A stretch of DNA of 64,000 nucleotides from an uncultured Clostridia bacterium (GCA_947589475.1 CANQBO010000004.1:47929-111928); one strand, 5' to 3'; positions 50,954-60,362 are shown, numbered from the stretch's first letter. Notes: generated by a model from the letters alone, not told the origin. Program-made: numbers and translations.

Positions 50954-51205
50954 ATGTTTAAGGATGAGATAAGGGAGAAGCTTGCCCCCGCGGGGGAGCT
51001 GTTTGCATTTTCGATCTGCATGCTGTCAAGGGATAAGCTTGTGGTGAGCGGAGTCAAAAACGTGCTGTTTGCGGACGAGGCTCGACTCGCGCTCAAATTG
51101 CACGGGGAGACGCTTCTTGTGGATGGCGAGAGGTTGAAGATCTCAGAGATAGGGGGCGGAGACGTCTTTATCACGGGACATATAGGAGGACTTCATTTTG
51201 AGTAG
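50954..51205 (+). CDS. yqfC: Sporulation protein YqfC
   Basis: The 83-residue product fits the small YqfC/YabP-type sporulation protein: a short N-terminus, SRDKLVVSGVKNVLFADEA, ALKLHGETLLVDGERLKISEI and GHIGGLHFE, i.e. alternating strands ending in a G.I..(L/I).(F/Y) form. It is expressed in the mother cell in B. subtilis. Position is decisive: it precedes yqfD, phoH and yqfF as in B. subtilis. There is no ribosome-binding site and the SigE-like -10 box abuts the start. It overlaps yqfD by 8 bp. Confidence 0.8.
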   Translation: MFKDEIREKLAPAGELFAFSICMLSRDKLVVSGVKNVLFADEARLALKLHGETLLVDGERLKISEIGGGDVFITGHIGGLHFE

Positions 51206-52508
51206 GAATGCGCGGGGAGGAGCAAAAAGGGAGTCCGAGCAAAAGTCGAGCGGGAGCGAGATGAAGAGGCAGGTGTTTTTTGACTCCGACTATTATGCGC
51301 GCGAGGACGACAGTAAAAAGCGAGAGGAAAATCATACGGCTGAGAGGGCGCCTCTTAAAAGGCGGGCGCGCAAAAGGAAAACGCTTCCCGCGTTCGCGCT
51401 CAAATACGGCAAGGCTTCTCTGCTGGTCAAGGGAAAGGGAGGAGTCAGGGTCCTTAGCGCGATAGGCAAGATATGCCGCGTGAGCGACGTAGTCGTAAGC
51501 GCGGACGGCGTCCGCTTTTTCGTGCCCGCAAAACTTTTGCCGCAAATCGTTGCGTTATTGGATAATCTATGTTATGATTATAAAATAATAGGGTATTCGG
51601 GCGCCGCGCCCGCGCTCGCGAGGGCGATCACGCGCGTGGGGCTTATCGCAGGGATATTGCTGTTTATCGCGCTTCTTGCGGTGTATCCCTCTCTCGTCAC
51701 CCGCATAGACATCGTCGGCGTGGACGGCGAGATCACGAGCGCATTAAACGGCGAGATAAGGCAGATACTATGCTCGTGCGGCATAGAGGAGGGCAAGTGG
51801 CTGCCTAAATTCGACCGCGACGACGTCGGAAAACGATTGCTCGCTCTCGAGGGCGTGGCATATGCGGGCGTGAAAAGAAACGGCACGCATGTCAGCGTGC
51901 TCATCAAGCGGGAGCTGGAACCCGACAGACTTTGGGAGATAGACGGCTCAGCAGTCAAGGCAAAGCGACTCGCGACGGTGACGCGGGTCATCGTCGAGGG
52001 CGGGACCGCGCAAGTGAAATACGGCGACGTGGTGCGCGAGGGCGACATACTCATAGACGGATACGTGCTTTTCGGCGAGGACAAGCTGCCCGTCGAGGCG
52101 AAGGGCAGGGCGTACGGCAAGGTGCTGTTGAAGAGAGAAGTTTTCTTCGGCGATACAGTGCTTGAAAAGAGATACGGCGACGTGAAACGCGTGACGAAGC
52201 TCGCCTTCTTCGGGAAAACTCCCAAAACTCCGAAAAGCCCGTTCGAGTGTTACGAGCTTTGCGTGACGAGGGCGGAAATGGGGTTTTTGTTGCCCATGAC
52301 CGCATACACCTATGAATTTCGCGAGCTTTCCGTCGTCGAGGCGGAGGAAAGAAGAGCGGACGGCGAACTCGTTGACGCGGTGTATTCGGCGCTCCTCGAG
52401 GAAATAGAAGAAGAGGCGGATATTGCCGCGGTGTACAGCGACGTCGCGCGCGTCGAGGGCGGCAGGAAAGTAAGCGTAACGATAGAGGCGGAGGTGCTCA
52501 TAACGTAG
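51198..52508 (+). CDS. yqfD: Sporulation protein YqfD
   Basis: Starts at TTG 51198, which has AGGAGGA 7 bp upstream inside yqfC. The first 70 residues are strongly basic and hydrophilic. The YqfD core follows: LVKGKGGVRVLSAIGKICRV, one membrane segment near 140-165 (GLIAGILLFIALLAVYPSLV), an outside POTRA-like region (RIDIVGVDGEITSALNGEI), and the FYFT-like lattice. The family is required for sporulation in the mother cell. The basic N-terminal extension of about 60 residues is longer than in B. subtilis YqfD. Confidence 0.88.
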   Translation: MSRNARGGAKRESEQKSSGSEMKRQVFFDSDYYAREDDSKKREENHTAERAPLKRRARKRKTLPAFALKYGKASLLVKGKGGVRVLSAIGKICRVSDVVVSADGVRFFVPAKLLPQIVALLDNLCYDYKIIGYSGAAPALARAITRVGLIAGILLFIALLAVYPSLVTRIDIVGVDGEITSALNGEIRQILCSCGIEEGKWLPKFDRDDVGKRLLALEGVAYAGVKRNGTHVSVLIKRELEPDRLWEIDGSAVKAKRLATVTRVIVEGGTAQVKYGDVVREGDILIDGYVLFGEDKLPVEAKGRAYGKVLLKREVFFGDTVLEKRYGDVKRVTKLAFFGKTPKTPKSPFECYELCVTRAEMGFLLPMTAYTYEFRELSVVEAEERRADGELVDAVYSALLEEIEEEADIAAVYSDVARVEGGRKVSVTIEAEVLIT

Positions 52509-52528
52509 CTCCGCAAAAAAAGGAGCAC

Positions 52529-53536
52529 ATGACTGCGACAAGAGAAAAATATTTTGAAAATTACGAGATTATGGTCAGCGTTTTCGGCGAGCTGGACGCG
52601 AATATAAGGCGTATAAGCGAAGCTTTCGGCGTGGATATATTCGCGTTGGGGACCTGTCTCACCGTGCGGGGAGAGGAGGCGGCGGTCGAGGACGCGATGA
52701 GCGCGCTTTGCGCTTTGGAAAAACTCGCTTTGAAGCACCCCATATCCTCCGCGCAGGTGGAGTCCGTCATAGACAGGGTGAAGGCGGGCGAGAGGCTTGA
52801 CGTCGACGGGATGCTGGGCGCGGTCGCTGTGACGGCGCGCGGCAAGGTGATAAGGGCAAAGACGTTCGGACAAAAGGCGTATGTGGACGCGATAAGATCA
52901 AACGGAGTCGTTTTCGGAGTGGGACCCGCGGGCACGGGCAAGACCTATCTTGCGGTGGCGCTCGCCCTGCAAGCTTTCAAGAGCGGCGAAGTGGACAGGA
53001 TAATACTCACGCGACCCGCGGTCGAGGCGGGGGAGAAGCTCGGCTTTTTGCCCGGGGATCTCAACGAAAAGGTAGACCCGTATTTGAGACCGCTTTTCGA
53101 CGCGCTGAGAGAGTTTTTGGGCGAGGACGCCTATTTGAAACTCATTGAAAAGGGCGTCATCGAGGTCGCGCCTCTCGCGTATATGAGGGGCAGGACGCTT
53201 AGCGGGAGCTTCATCATCCTCGACGAGGCTCAAAACACCACGCCCGAGCAAATGAAGATGTTTTTGACCAGGATGGGCGAGGGCAGTAAGATCGTCGTCA
53301 CGGGCGACATCACGCAAATAGACCTTCCCAAGGGACAGCCGAGCGGAATGAAGCACGCTATGGCGGTGCTCAAGGACGTCAAGGGCGTGAAGATCGTGGA
53401 GCTGTCCTCAAAGGACGTCGTGAGAAACGAGTTCGTCGCGAGGATAATCGAGGCGTACGACCGCTTTGAAAAGGGCGGCGCGACAGATGACGGCGCAAAA
53501 GCGAAAAATAATACAAAAACCGATACGGAGCAATAA
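52529..53536 (+). CDS. phoH: PhoH-like ATPase
   Basis: The 335-residue product has the PhoH P-loop GPAGTGKTYLAVALAL (about 132-147), Walker B SFIILDEAQNTTPEQMKMFLTR and GDITQIDLP, plus TRPAVEAGEKLGFLPGDLNEK. PhoH proteins are cytoplasmic ATPases linked to RNA metabolism; they often neighbour ybeY. A 20-bp gap with AAAGGAG separates it from yqfD. The end (ATDDGAKAKNNTKTDTEQ) is hydrophilic and short. Confidence 0.93.
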   Translation: MTATREKYFENYEIMVSVFGELDANIRRISEAFGVDIFALGTCLTVRGEEAAVEDAMSALCALEKLALKHPISSAQVESVIDRVKAGERLDVDGMLGAVAVTARGKVIRAKTFGQKAYVDAIRSNGVVFGVGPAGTGKTYLAVALALQAFKSGEVDRIILTRPAVEAGEKLGFLPGDLNEKVDPYLRPLFDALREFLGEDAYLKLIEKGVIEVAPLAYMRGRTLSGSFIILDEAQNTTPEQMKMFLTRMGEGSKIVVTGDITQIDLPKGQPSGMKHAMAVLKDVKGVKIVELSSKDVVRNEFVARIIEAYDRFEKGGATDDGAKAKNNTKTDTEQ

Positions 53537-53550
53537 ATCGGAGATACGCT

Positions 53551-55020
53551 ATGATTGACGATGTGAGAGACCTTTCGGTCGTTGAAAAAAAGAAAATTCT
53601 TGCGCGAAAACGCTTTTTCGGCTGTTTCGGACAGTGCATTGCGGGAGTTTTTATCGCAACATTCGCATGCGTGCTGTTCGGGCTGTTCATCGCAAGCGAC
53701 TTTCTTGCGGCGTTCAAGCCCGCCGCCGTATACAAGACGGCGGGACTTTTCGTGACCGCGTTCGGAGTGAATTTGCTGTTGTTTGCGGGCGTGTACAGGT
53801 TCGCGGGAAAGGACGGCAAGCCCGTAAGAGATTATTGGCTTTGCACGATCATTGCCGTGATCACCTACATTTTGTCCATGGTGACTTCCAAAATTTTGAA
53901 CATATTTGCGATGCCGCTCACGCTTGCGACTCTCGTCATAATCGAGCTGATCGGCAGGAGGTCCGCCACTCTCACGACTGCGCTCGTCGCGATACTCGTC
54001 ATTTTCACATATGTGTTTTCGGGCGGGAGCTACGACATAAGCCTTGTAGTCGCGGCGGCCATATGCAACGCGCTCACCGCGCTTGTCGTTAACTTCTTTG
54101 TGCACAAGCACTACAACCGCCTCAGATTTTTGGTGATGGCGATCTTCAGTCCCCTCATCGTACAGCCCATAGTGGTCGCGGTCACGCTTGCGCTCGGCGA
54201 CGTATCCATAAACCTGTTTTGGCACTTTGTATGGAGCTACGGCTCCGCAGTGGCGGCGGCGCTTCTTTTCATGCCTCTCGTCGCGATTTTCGAGGGAATT
54301 TTCAACATCGCGGACGACTTCAGATTGAGCGAGCTTTGCAATTTGTCAAATCCTCTGCTCAAGAGGCTCGCAAGCGAGGCTCCCGGCACGTTCAACCACT
54401 CGCTTGTCGTGGGCAATCTTGCGGAGGCGTGCGCGTCTGCGATAGGCGAAAACCCCAACATGGCGCGTTGCGCGGCGTACTACCACGACATAGGCAAACT
54501 CAAGGCGCCCCTTTATTTCAGCGAAAATCAATCCTCCTACAACCCGCATGACGAGCTTATCCCCGAGGTCAGCGTCAGCATGATAACCTCGCATACGCTC
54601 TTCGGCGAGATACTCGCGAGGCAAAACAAGTTGCCGAGCGAAATAGTGGATATATGCCGCCAACACCACGGCACCGCGCCCGTCGGATATTTCTACCGCA
54701 AGGCGCTCTCTTTGAGAGAGGACGGCGAGCTTGCCGTAAACAAATACACCTATGCAGGCCCGAAGCCGCAGACGAAAATTGCCGCGATCATCATGGTTGC
54801 GGACACCATAGAGGCGGCTATGCGCGCGTTCACTCCCGAGACGCGCGAGGAGTATGTCAACCGCATCACAAAGCTCGTGGATGAGAAGATAGAGCTTAGG
54901 CAATTCGACGAATGTCCCATCACAATGGGAGACATCGCCGTCATAAAGCGGACGATAATCGAAGTGTTGCCCTCCATTCATCATCGCCGCGTGGACTACG
55001 ACAAGCGCAAGAAGGATTGA
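53551..55020 (+). CDS. YqfF/PgpH-type cyclic di-AMP phosphodiesterase lacking its sensor domain
   Basis: Seven membrane segments (about 25-260) and an HD domain: FNHSLVVGNLAEACASAIG, YYHDIGKLKAPLYFSENQ, PEVSVSMITSHTLFGEILAR, RQHHGTAPVGYFYRKAL and DECPITMGDIAVIKRTI. The family (PgpH in Listeria) hydrolyses c-di-AMP. Typical proteins have about 700 residues, with a large extracellular 7TMR-HDED domain between helix 1 and helix 2; here, at 489 residues, that domain is absent. The gap to phoH is 14 bp, so no room exists for it upstream. The HD residues look intact. Confidence 0.85.
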   Translation: MIDDVRDLSVVEKKKILARKRFFGCFGQCIAGVFIATFACVLFGLFIASDFLAAFKPAAVYKTAGLFVTAFGVNLLLFAGVYRFAGKDGKPVRDYWLCTIIAVITYILSMVTSKILNIFAMPLTLATLVIIELIGRRSATLTTALVAILVIFTYVFSGGSYDISLVVAAAICNALTALVVNFFVHKHYNRLRFLVMAIFSPLIVQPIVVAVTLALGDVSINLFWHFVWSYGSAVAAALLFMPLVAIFEGIFNIADDFRLSELCNLSNPLLKRLASEAPGTFNHSLVVGNLAEACASAIGENPNMARCAAYYHDIGKLKAPLYFSENQSSYNPHDELIPEVSVSMITSHTLFGEILARQNKLPSEIVDICRQHHGTAPVGYFYRKALSLREDGELAVNKYTYAGPKPQTKIAAIIMVADTIEAAMRAFTPETREEYVNRITKLVDEKIELRQFDECPITMGDIAVIKRTIIEVLPSIHHRRVDYDKRKKD

Positions 55021-55021
55021 T

Positions 55022-55489
55022 ATGCTGTTGATAGAAGGCGCGAAATTTTTTGAAAAGAGACTCATGAAGAAGGTGGAAAGGGCTGTGCTCGATGAACTTG
55101 AGCAGGCGGACTTTTTCGAGACCTCGGTGAACGTTGTGGACGCGGAAACGATACGGAAAGTCAACGCCGAGCAACGAGGCGTGGACAAGGTGACGGACGT
55201 GCTGTCCTTCCCTTATTTCGAGGGGCTGAAACCTCCCGTGAGAGAGGACGCGTTTTCGGACGCGGACAGGGACGGAAAGCGGGTCATGCTGGGATACATA
55301 CTCATATGTCGCGAGAGGGCGGCGGAGCAGGCGGCGGAGCTTAGCCACAGCTATAAGAGGGAGTTGGGTTTTCTCACCTGTCACGGACTTTTGCACCTGT
55401 TCGGCTTCGACCACATCAAAAGCGAGGACGAGGAAGAGATGACGGCGCGTCAGCGCGCGGTCATGGAAAGAGTCGGACTTAAAGCATAA
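55022..55489 (+). CDS. ybeY: Endoribonuclease YbeY
   Basis: The 155-residue product has the zinc motif His121, His125, His131 in CHGLLHLFGFDH, and VTDVLSFPYFE with the ribosome-associated fold. YbeY processes the 3' end of 16S rRNA and takes part in ribosome quality control. It starts 1 bp after yqfF. In B. subtilis dgkA and cdd follow; both are missing here, and era comes next after about 110 bp. Confidence 0.92.
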   Translation: MLLIEGAKFFEKRLMKKVERAVLDELEQADFFETSVNVVDAETIRKVNAEQRGVDKVTDVLSFPYFEGLKPPVREDAFSDADRDGKRVMLGYILICRERAAEQAAELSHSYKRELGFLTCHGLLHLFGFDHIKSEDEEEMTARQRAVMERVGLKA

Positions 55490-55597
55490 CAAATACGGAG
55501 TGCAAAGCGGAAAACTCGGACAAGGTCTTAAAAAAAACGGCTCAAAAGTGATTGACCGAAGGCGTACGACAAAAATATCGAAGACGGAAGGATAAGA

Positions 55598-56509
55598 ATG
55601 AAAGAAAATTTCAAATGCGGGTTTATATGCGTCGCGGGGCTTGCGAATGCGGGCAAATCCACACTCGTAAACGCGCTTGTGGGCGAAAAGGTGTCCATAG
55701 TATCCTGGCGTCCGCAGACGACGAGGAACAAGTTGCTCGGCATCGTCAATACGGACGACTTCCAGATGATACTCATCGACACCCCGGGGATACACGAGGC
55801 AAAAAACAAGCTCGGGCAATATATGATGAAGTCGGTGCAGAGCGGACTGAAGGATGTGGACGGGGTCGTATACGTCATAGACGCGGCGAAGGGACTCAGG
55901 GCTGAGGACTACAAATTTCTCCAAAGCGTCGCGGGGAAGACGCCCACTGTCGTCGCGCTGAACAAGCAGGACAGCGTGACGAGGGAGACCCTCTTTGCGG
56001 TCCTTGAGAAGCTCAATTCCATAGAGGGGCTTCGCGCGGTAGTGCCCATTTCCGCAAAGAAGGAAGAAAATCTCGAGCCGCTGAAGGATGAGCTTGTCGG
56101 ATTGCTTCCCGAAGGCGTGCCGCTCTATCCCGAGGACGAGTACACCGTAAGTTCCATGCGGTTTATGGCGACGGAGATAATAAGAGAGAAGGCTCTCTAT
56201 CTGCTCGACAAGGAAGTGCCGTACGGAATAGGCGTGTACATCAACAAATTCGCCGAGAGAGAGGACAAGGATATTGTTGACATCGACGCGGATATAATAT
56301 GCGAAAAGCAGTCTCACAAGGCGATCGTCATAGGAAAGGGCGGCGAGACGCTCAAGAAGATCGCGACCGCCGCGCGCAAGGACCTCGAGGAAATGGTGGG
56401 CATGAAAGTGTTTTTGACGCTGTATGTGCGCGTAAAGAACGAGTGGAGGGACAGCGACCTCGTCATGCGCGAGCTGGGATATGACTTCAAGGACCTGAAA
56501 GAGGACTGA
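55598..56509 (+). CDS. era: GTPase Era
   Basis: The 303-residue product is Era, a GTPase that binds the 3' end of 16S rRNA during 30S assembly. G1 is GLANAGKST (14-22; usually GRPNVGKST), G2 QTTRNK, G3 DTPGI, G4 NKQD, and the KH domain is at about 225-303 (HKAIVIGKGGETLKKIATAARKDLEE, then VRVKNEWRDSD). Sequence differences in G1 leave the key Gly, Lys and Ser. It lies in the expected place before recO. Start ATG 55598, with a weak AAGGATAAG site. Confidence 0.94.
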   Translation: MKENFKCGFICVAGLANAGKSTLVNALVGEKVSIVSWRPQTTRNKLLGIVNTDDFQMILIDTPGIHEAKNKLGQYMMKSVQSGLKDVDGVVYVIDAAKGLRAEDYKFLQSVAGKTPTVVALNKQDSVTRETLFAVLEKLNSIEGLRAVVPISAKKEENLEPLKDELVGLLPEGVPLYPEDEYTVSSMRFMATEIIREKALYLLDKEVPYGIGVYINKFAEREDKDIVDIDADIICEKQSHKAIVIGKGGETLKKIATAARKDLEEMVGMKVFLTLYVRVKNEWRDSDLVMRELGYDFKDLKED

Positions 56510-56534
56510 ACGTATAAACATCGTCTTTTGAAAC

Positions 56535-56654
56535 ATGCTAAGGAATATGGACAGTAAGGAACTTTGGCAGATCTTCAGAAAGACGGGCGATATAGAGTGG
56601 TATACGCTGTATCGCACTATGAAGGAAGAGGAAAGCCCCGAAAATCGAAAATGA
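56535..56654 (+). CDS. yqzL: YqzL-like small protein (39 residues)
   Basis: A short frame between era and recO encodes MLRNMDSKELWQIFRKTGDI and ends in EWYTLYRTMKEEESPENRK. It matches YqzL of B. subtilis (about 47 residues, in the same place before recO), whose pattern is W..F..TG....YLL.+.M. Its function is not known to me. An alternative start is ATG 56547. It is separated from recO by 18 bp and is easily missed because of its size. Confidence 0.7.
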   Translation: MLRNMDSKELWQIFRKTGDIEWYTLYRTMKEEESPENRK

Positions 56655-56672
56655 GTAAGGGCTGAAGGCGAG

Positions 56673-57371
56673 ATGACGTCCGACAGCTTAAAACTGAAAG
56701 CCATCGCGGTGAGGGCGGTGCCGTACGGAGAGAGTGATATGATCGTCACTCTTGTAGGCGTTGAGACGGGCAAGATCACCGCGACCGCAAAGGGGTGTCT
56801 CAAGCGAGGCGCGAAGCTCAGATATGCCGCGGAGCCTTTCAATTTCGGCGACTATGTGCTTGCGGGCAGGAATGGCAGATATGTCATCGTCGAGTGCAGT
56901 CAGATAGAGAGTTTTTCGGGCATAACGGCGGACCTTGCGCGCTACTATGACGGCTGTCTCATACTCGACGCGCTTGCCAGACTCAGCGAGGAGCCGTCGC
57001 CCGAAGTGTTTCTTTGCGCGCTCAAAGCGCTCACGGCGCTTGCGGAGGGTACGGAGGACGCGACCGTCGCCGTCAGGGACTTTTTGCTCGGCGCGCTGGA
57101 GGCGGGCGGCAGTAGCCTCGACTTTTCGAGGTGCAACGCATGCGGTATGCTTTTAGACGGCGCGGCGTATTTCGGGGAGGCGGACGGCGTCGTATGCAAG
57201 CATTGCGCGGGCGAGTACGCGATAGAGATCGAGGCGCCCATACGCGCATTTCTTGCGGGCGAGAGCGGAGACGGAATTGTCGGCATAAGGGCAAATATCC
57301 GCTTAATCGAGCTTGTATATATAATGTTGGGAGTAAAAATAAACACACGTTTTTTGACGGAGCAAATATGA
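56673..57371 (+). CDS. recO: DNA repair protein RecO
   Basis: A 232-residue RecO: an N-terminal OB-fold (LKAIAVRAVPYGESDMIVTLV, then TATAKGCLKRGAKLRYAAEPFNFGDYVL), a helical domain, and a zinc motif (Cys154, Cys157, Cys175, Cys178). RecO loads RecA on SSB-coated DNA together with RecR. The next gene's ATG overlaps the stop (ATGA). It follows yqzL as in B. subtilis. Confidence 0.93.
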   Translation: MTSDSLKLKAIAVRAVPYGESDMIVTLVGVETGKITATAKGCLKRGAKLRYAAEPFNFGDYVLAGRNGRYVIVECSQIESFSGITADLARYYDGCLILDALARLSEEPSPEVFLCALKALTALAEGTEDATVAVRDFLLGALEAGGSSLDFSRCNACGMLLDGAAYFGEADGVVCKHCAGEYAIEIEAPIRAFLAGESGDGIVGIRANIRLIELVYIMLGVKINTRFLTEQI

Positions 57372-59380
57372 AAAACAGACGCATCATTTCAAAGACAATC
57401 GCAATCGTAACGCTTCTTGCGGTGGCGTTTGCATGCGCGGCATTGTTTGCCGCTTGCAACAAGTCCGAAACAAAGGGCATCGCGGACATTTTCAAAAACA
57501 GAGGAAGCTTCGGCGAGCTGACTTCAAGCAAGTCGGAGTTCACTTTGCCCACGGGTTGGGAAGTTTACACCGACTCGGATCCCGATACTTCCTCAAGCTC
57601 TTCTTCAAAGGATTATTTGAAAAACAGCGACGTGGGATACATACCCGAGATCGACGCATTTATCGTCAGCCAAAAGGCGGGGAGCAGTACAAAACTCTCC
57701 GTCGTCAAGTGCGGCGACAAGACCGTCTATCACTCCGACCTCATAGCGGGAATGCTCTTCCATCCGAGTCAGGGCATACGCGCTCTGCGCTATAAGGACG
57801 GGCTTATCGTGTGCCTCTTCGACGACGGCACGGCGGGCGCTTTCGACGCGAAAACGGGCAGGGAAGTTTTGTCCCGCTCCAAACTCGGCAAAGACCCCGA
57901 AAAAAATTCCACGGGATATTCGGATACGACGGACGTAAACATAGACACCGTCATAAAGGCGCTGTGCGGAGGTCTCATCGCCGTCCATTACGACTATGAC
58001 CACAACGGACAAAGCGGATACATTTCGATATATCGCCCCACATATGAAGGCGCGCAAGGGCAGAGGGGCGAGCTTGTCTGCCGCATCAAAAGCAACGTAG
58101 GGCTGTCGCAAGTCGAGGGCTTCGACGGCAAGTACGCGACCGTAAGCGGCACGTCAAACGGCGAGTACATCTTCAAAATTCCCGATCATGCTCCGACGGG
58201 CGGCGCCCAAAACATAGATTCCACGTCGAGGGGGACTTTCACCACCAACAGCAAGACGAATTATACGGACGAGACGACATATCTCGGCAACGGCAAATTC
58301 TATGTGTGCCAGGATTGGGAGGTGTCCGAGGGCAACGACTACGCCTATTATAACGGCAGTAAGTATGTCGATTTGAGGCACGGCGTATACAATGCGGAAA
58401 AAGACTCCTTCACCGAGGTCGGGAAAGACATAATTTTCAACGACCTCACCAACAACTACTATACGTCAAAAAAGGCGGGCGTGGATACTAAGCCCTATCT
58501 CAACGACGGCTACACCTACGTGACCTTCGGTATGACGGTATACGAGTCGAACGGCAAAAAGCTTGGGAGCTTCGATCAATTCATAATAGACGACGATCTA
58601 AACGTCGTGATGTCGCTCAAAGACAACTTCGGCGTTACGATAAGCGACCAAACGAAGGACAAAGTGGACCGCTTCGACTTGATGATGTACGGCGTGGACG
58701 GAGTCTATTACGCGCCCTTTAAGCCGAGCGAGATAAACCTGTATGACAAAAACGGCAAGGTTTTGGGGCATAACGACCGCTCCGCGATCACAAATCAGAT
58801 TCTCAACGGCAACATTGCGGTCGCAAAGATGCCCGGGTCAAGCTCCTCGTCCTCGCTTTTCGGCGCATACGACAAGACCGGCGAATTGCTTGTGCCCTTC
58901 GATTACGACGATATGCTTCCATTCCGCGGCGAGTACACCATAGGCAGACGCTACGGCAAAAAGGATACGGAAGGAGAAAGCACCTCCACGCGCTATTTGA
59001 GGCTTATAGGCGCGGACGGAAAGGAAGTGAGCGAAGTCGAGGTCGTCGATAAGGACGGCAACATCACAAAGGCAAAACCGTTTTCGGATATAGGCTACAA
59101 AACAGCGTCGTCGACGAGCATAACAAATGCCGTATATAAGGCGGGATGCTATTTGTTCAGAGTGGACACGGGCGAGAAAAACGGGAGCAGTAAGATATAC
59201 AAGTACGGCGTGCGCAACTTCTCCCCCGCCTATCAAGACAGCGTGATAATCCCCGCGACTATGGAGGCGGGAAGCACGATCTATGCGCCCGACAACTCGC
59301 CCTTTGACGTGTTCGTTTTTGCAAAGACTTCGGGGACGGGCGAAAACGACTTCACCTATGTCGTATACAGGCTTCTGTGA
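57368..59380 (+). CDS. Lipoprotein with WG-like repeats, unknown function
   Basis: A 670-residue protein with a signal peptide (residues 1-30) ending in FAAC. The body shows several short units of the type Y(D/E)..GK.LG...(F/D)..., for example VYESNGKKLGSFDQF, LYDKNGKVLGHNDRS, AYDKTGELLVPFDYDDMLPF and LIGADGKEVSEVEVV, which resemble WG (beta-propeller-like) repeats. An early Ser-rich stretch (SSSSSSSKD type) may be a linker. The start ATG 57368 overlaps the recO stop; ACGGAG lies upstream. ywlC follows after 1 bp, so this lipoprotein is translated with recO and ywlC. Confidence 0.8.
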   Translation: MKNRRIISKTIAIVTLLAVAFACAALFAACNKSETKGIADIFKNRGSFGELTSSKSEFTLPTGWEVYTDSDPDTSSSSSSKDYLKNSDVGYIPEIDAFIVSQKAGSSTKLSVVKCGDKTVYHSDLIAGMLFHPSQGIRALRYKDGLIVCLFDDGTAGAFDAKTGREVLSRSKLGKDPEKNSTGYSDTTDVNIDTVIKALCGGLIAVHYDYDHNGQSGYISIYRPTYEGAQGQRGELVCRIKSNVGLSQVEGFDGKYATVSGTSNGEYIFKIPDHAPTGGAQNIDSTSRGTFTTNSKTNYTDETTYLGNGKFYVCQDWEVSEGNDYAYYNGSKYVDLRHGVYNAEKDSFTEVGKDIIFNDLTNNYYTSKKAGVDTKPYLNDGYTYVTFGMTVYESNGKKLGSFDQFIIDDDLNVVMSLKDNFGVTISDQTKDKVDRFDLMMYGVDGVYYAPFKPSEINLYDKNGKVLGHNDRSAITNQILNGNIAVAKMPGSSSSSSLFGAYDKTGELLVPFDYDDMLPFRGEYTIGRRYGKKDTEGESTSTRYLRLIGADGKEVSEVEVVDKDGNITKAKPFSDIGYKTASSTSITNAVYKAGCYLFRVDTGEKNGSSKIYKYGVRNFSPAYQDSVIIPATMEAGSTIYAPDNSPFDVFVFAKTSGTGENDFTYVVYRLL

Positions 59381-59381
59381 T

Positions 59382-60362
59382 ATGGCAGAGATCATACAAG
59401 CAAAATACGCGGTAAACAAGGCGATCAAGCTCATCAAATCAGGTGAGCTTGTTGTTTTTCCCACAGAGACCGTTTACGGTCTCGGAGCGAACGCCTTTGA
59501 CGCGGCGGCTGTCGCTAAAATATTCGAGGCGAAGGGCAGACCGCAGGACAATCCGCTAATTGTTCACATCTCAAACTTGAGGCAAGTCGAGGACATCGCC
59601 GTAGACATTCCCGACGCGTTCTATGCGCTTGCGGAGCGCTTCATGCCGGGGCCTCTCACCGTCATACTCAAAAAGAGCGACAATATTCCGAGCATAGTCA
59701 CCGCGGGAGGAGATACCGTCGGCATACGCATGCCCGACAATATATACGCGCGCGAGGTCATAGAGGGGAGCTTCCCGCTCGCCGCGCCCTCCGCAAACAG
59801 GTCAAAACACATCTCTCCCACGCTCGCGGAGCACGTAGAGGAGGACATCGGCGACAGCGTAAAGCTCATCATGGACGACGGACCGTGCAGGGTGGGCATA
59901 GAGAGCACCGTACTCGACCTGACGTCCGATATGCCCACGATTTTGCGTCCCGGCGCCGTCACCGCAAACATGCTGGCGGAGATCTTGGGCGAGGTGAGTT
60001 TGCAGGGCAAGATCATTCGCGTCGCGAAGGCTCCCGGTATGAAATACGCGCACTACTGTCCAAAAGTCGAGACGGTGACCGCCGAGGATATACATCATGC
60101 CGTCAGCGCCTACGACAAGGCTATGTCAGAGGGCAGACGCCCCGTCATCGTCGCGCGCGACATATATAGGGACAGCGTGCGGGACAGGGCGCAGATATCT
60201 CTGGGAGTCACGGGCGAGGACTACGCGAGAAACATCTATGCCGCTTTGCACGCGGCGGAAAAGAGCTATGACCTCATCATAATCGAGGAACTTGTCGGGT
60301 GCGACATCGCGCCGTCCGTGATGAACAGGGTGTTCAAAGCGGCGGGAGGCAAGCGCGTATGA
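59382..60362 (+). CDS. ywlC: Threonylcarbamoyl-AMP synthase (Sua5/YwlC)
   Basis: The 326-residue enzyme makes threonylcarbamoyl-AMP for the t6A37 modification of tRNA. YrdC core: AIKLIKSGELVVFPTETVYGLGANAF, KGRPQDNPLIVHI, FMPGPLTVILKK and VGIRMPDN, ending SAPSANRSKHISPT, and then the Sua5 C-terminal domain (about 210-326: PGMKYAHYCPKVETVTAED). The start 59382 is 1 bp after the previous stop. It overlaps ywlE by 4 bp (ATGA). Confidence 0.93.
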   Translation: MAEIIQAKYAVNKAIKLIKSGELVVFPTETVYGLGANAFDAAAVAKIFEAKGRPQDNPLIVHISNLRQVEDIAVDIPDAFYALAERFMPGPLTVILKKSDNIPSIVTAGGDTVGIRMPDNIYAREVIEGSFPLAAPSANRSKHISPTLAEHVEEDIGDSVKLIMDDGPCRVGIESTVLDLTSDMPTILRPGAVTANMLAEILGEVSLQGKIIRVAKAPGMKYAHYCPKVETVTAEDIHHAVSAYDKAMSEGRRPVIVARDIYRDSVRDRAQISLGVTGEDYARNIYAALHAAEKSYDLIIIEELVGCDIAPSVMNRVFKAAGGKRV

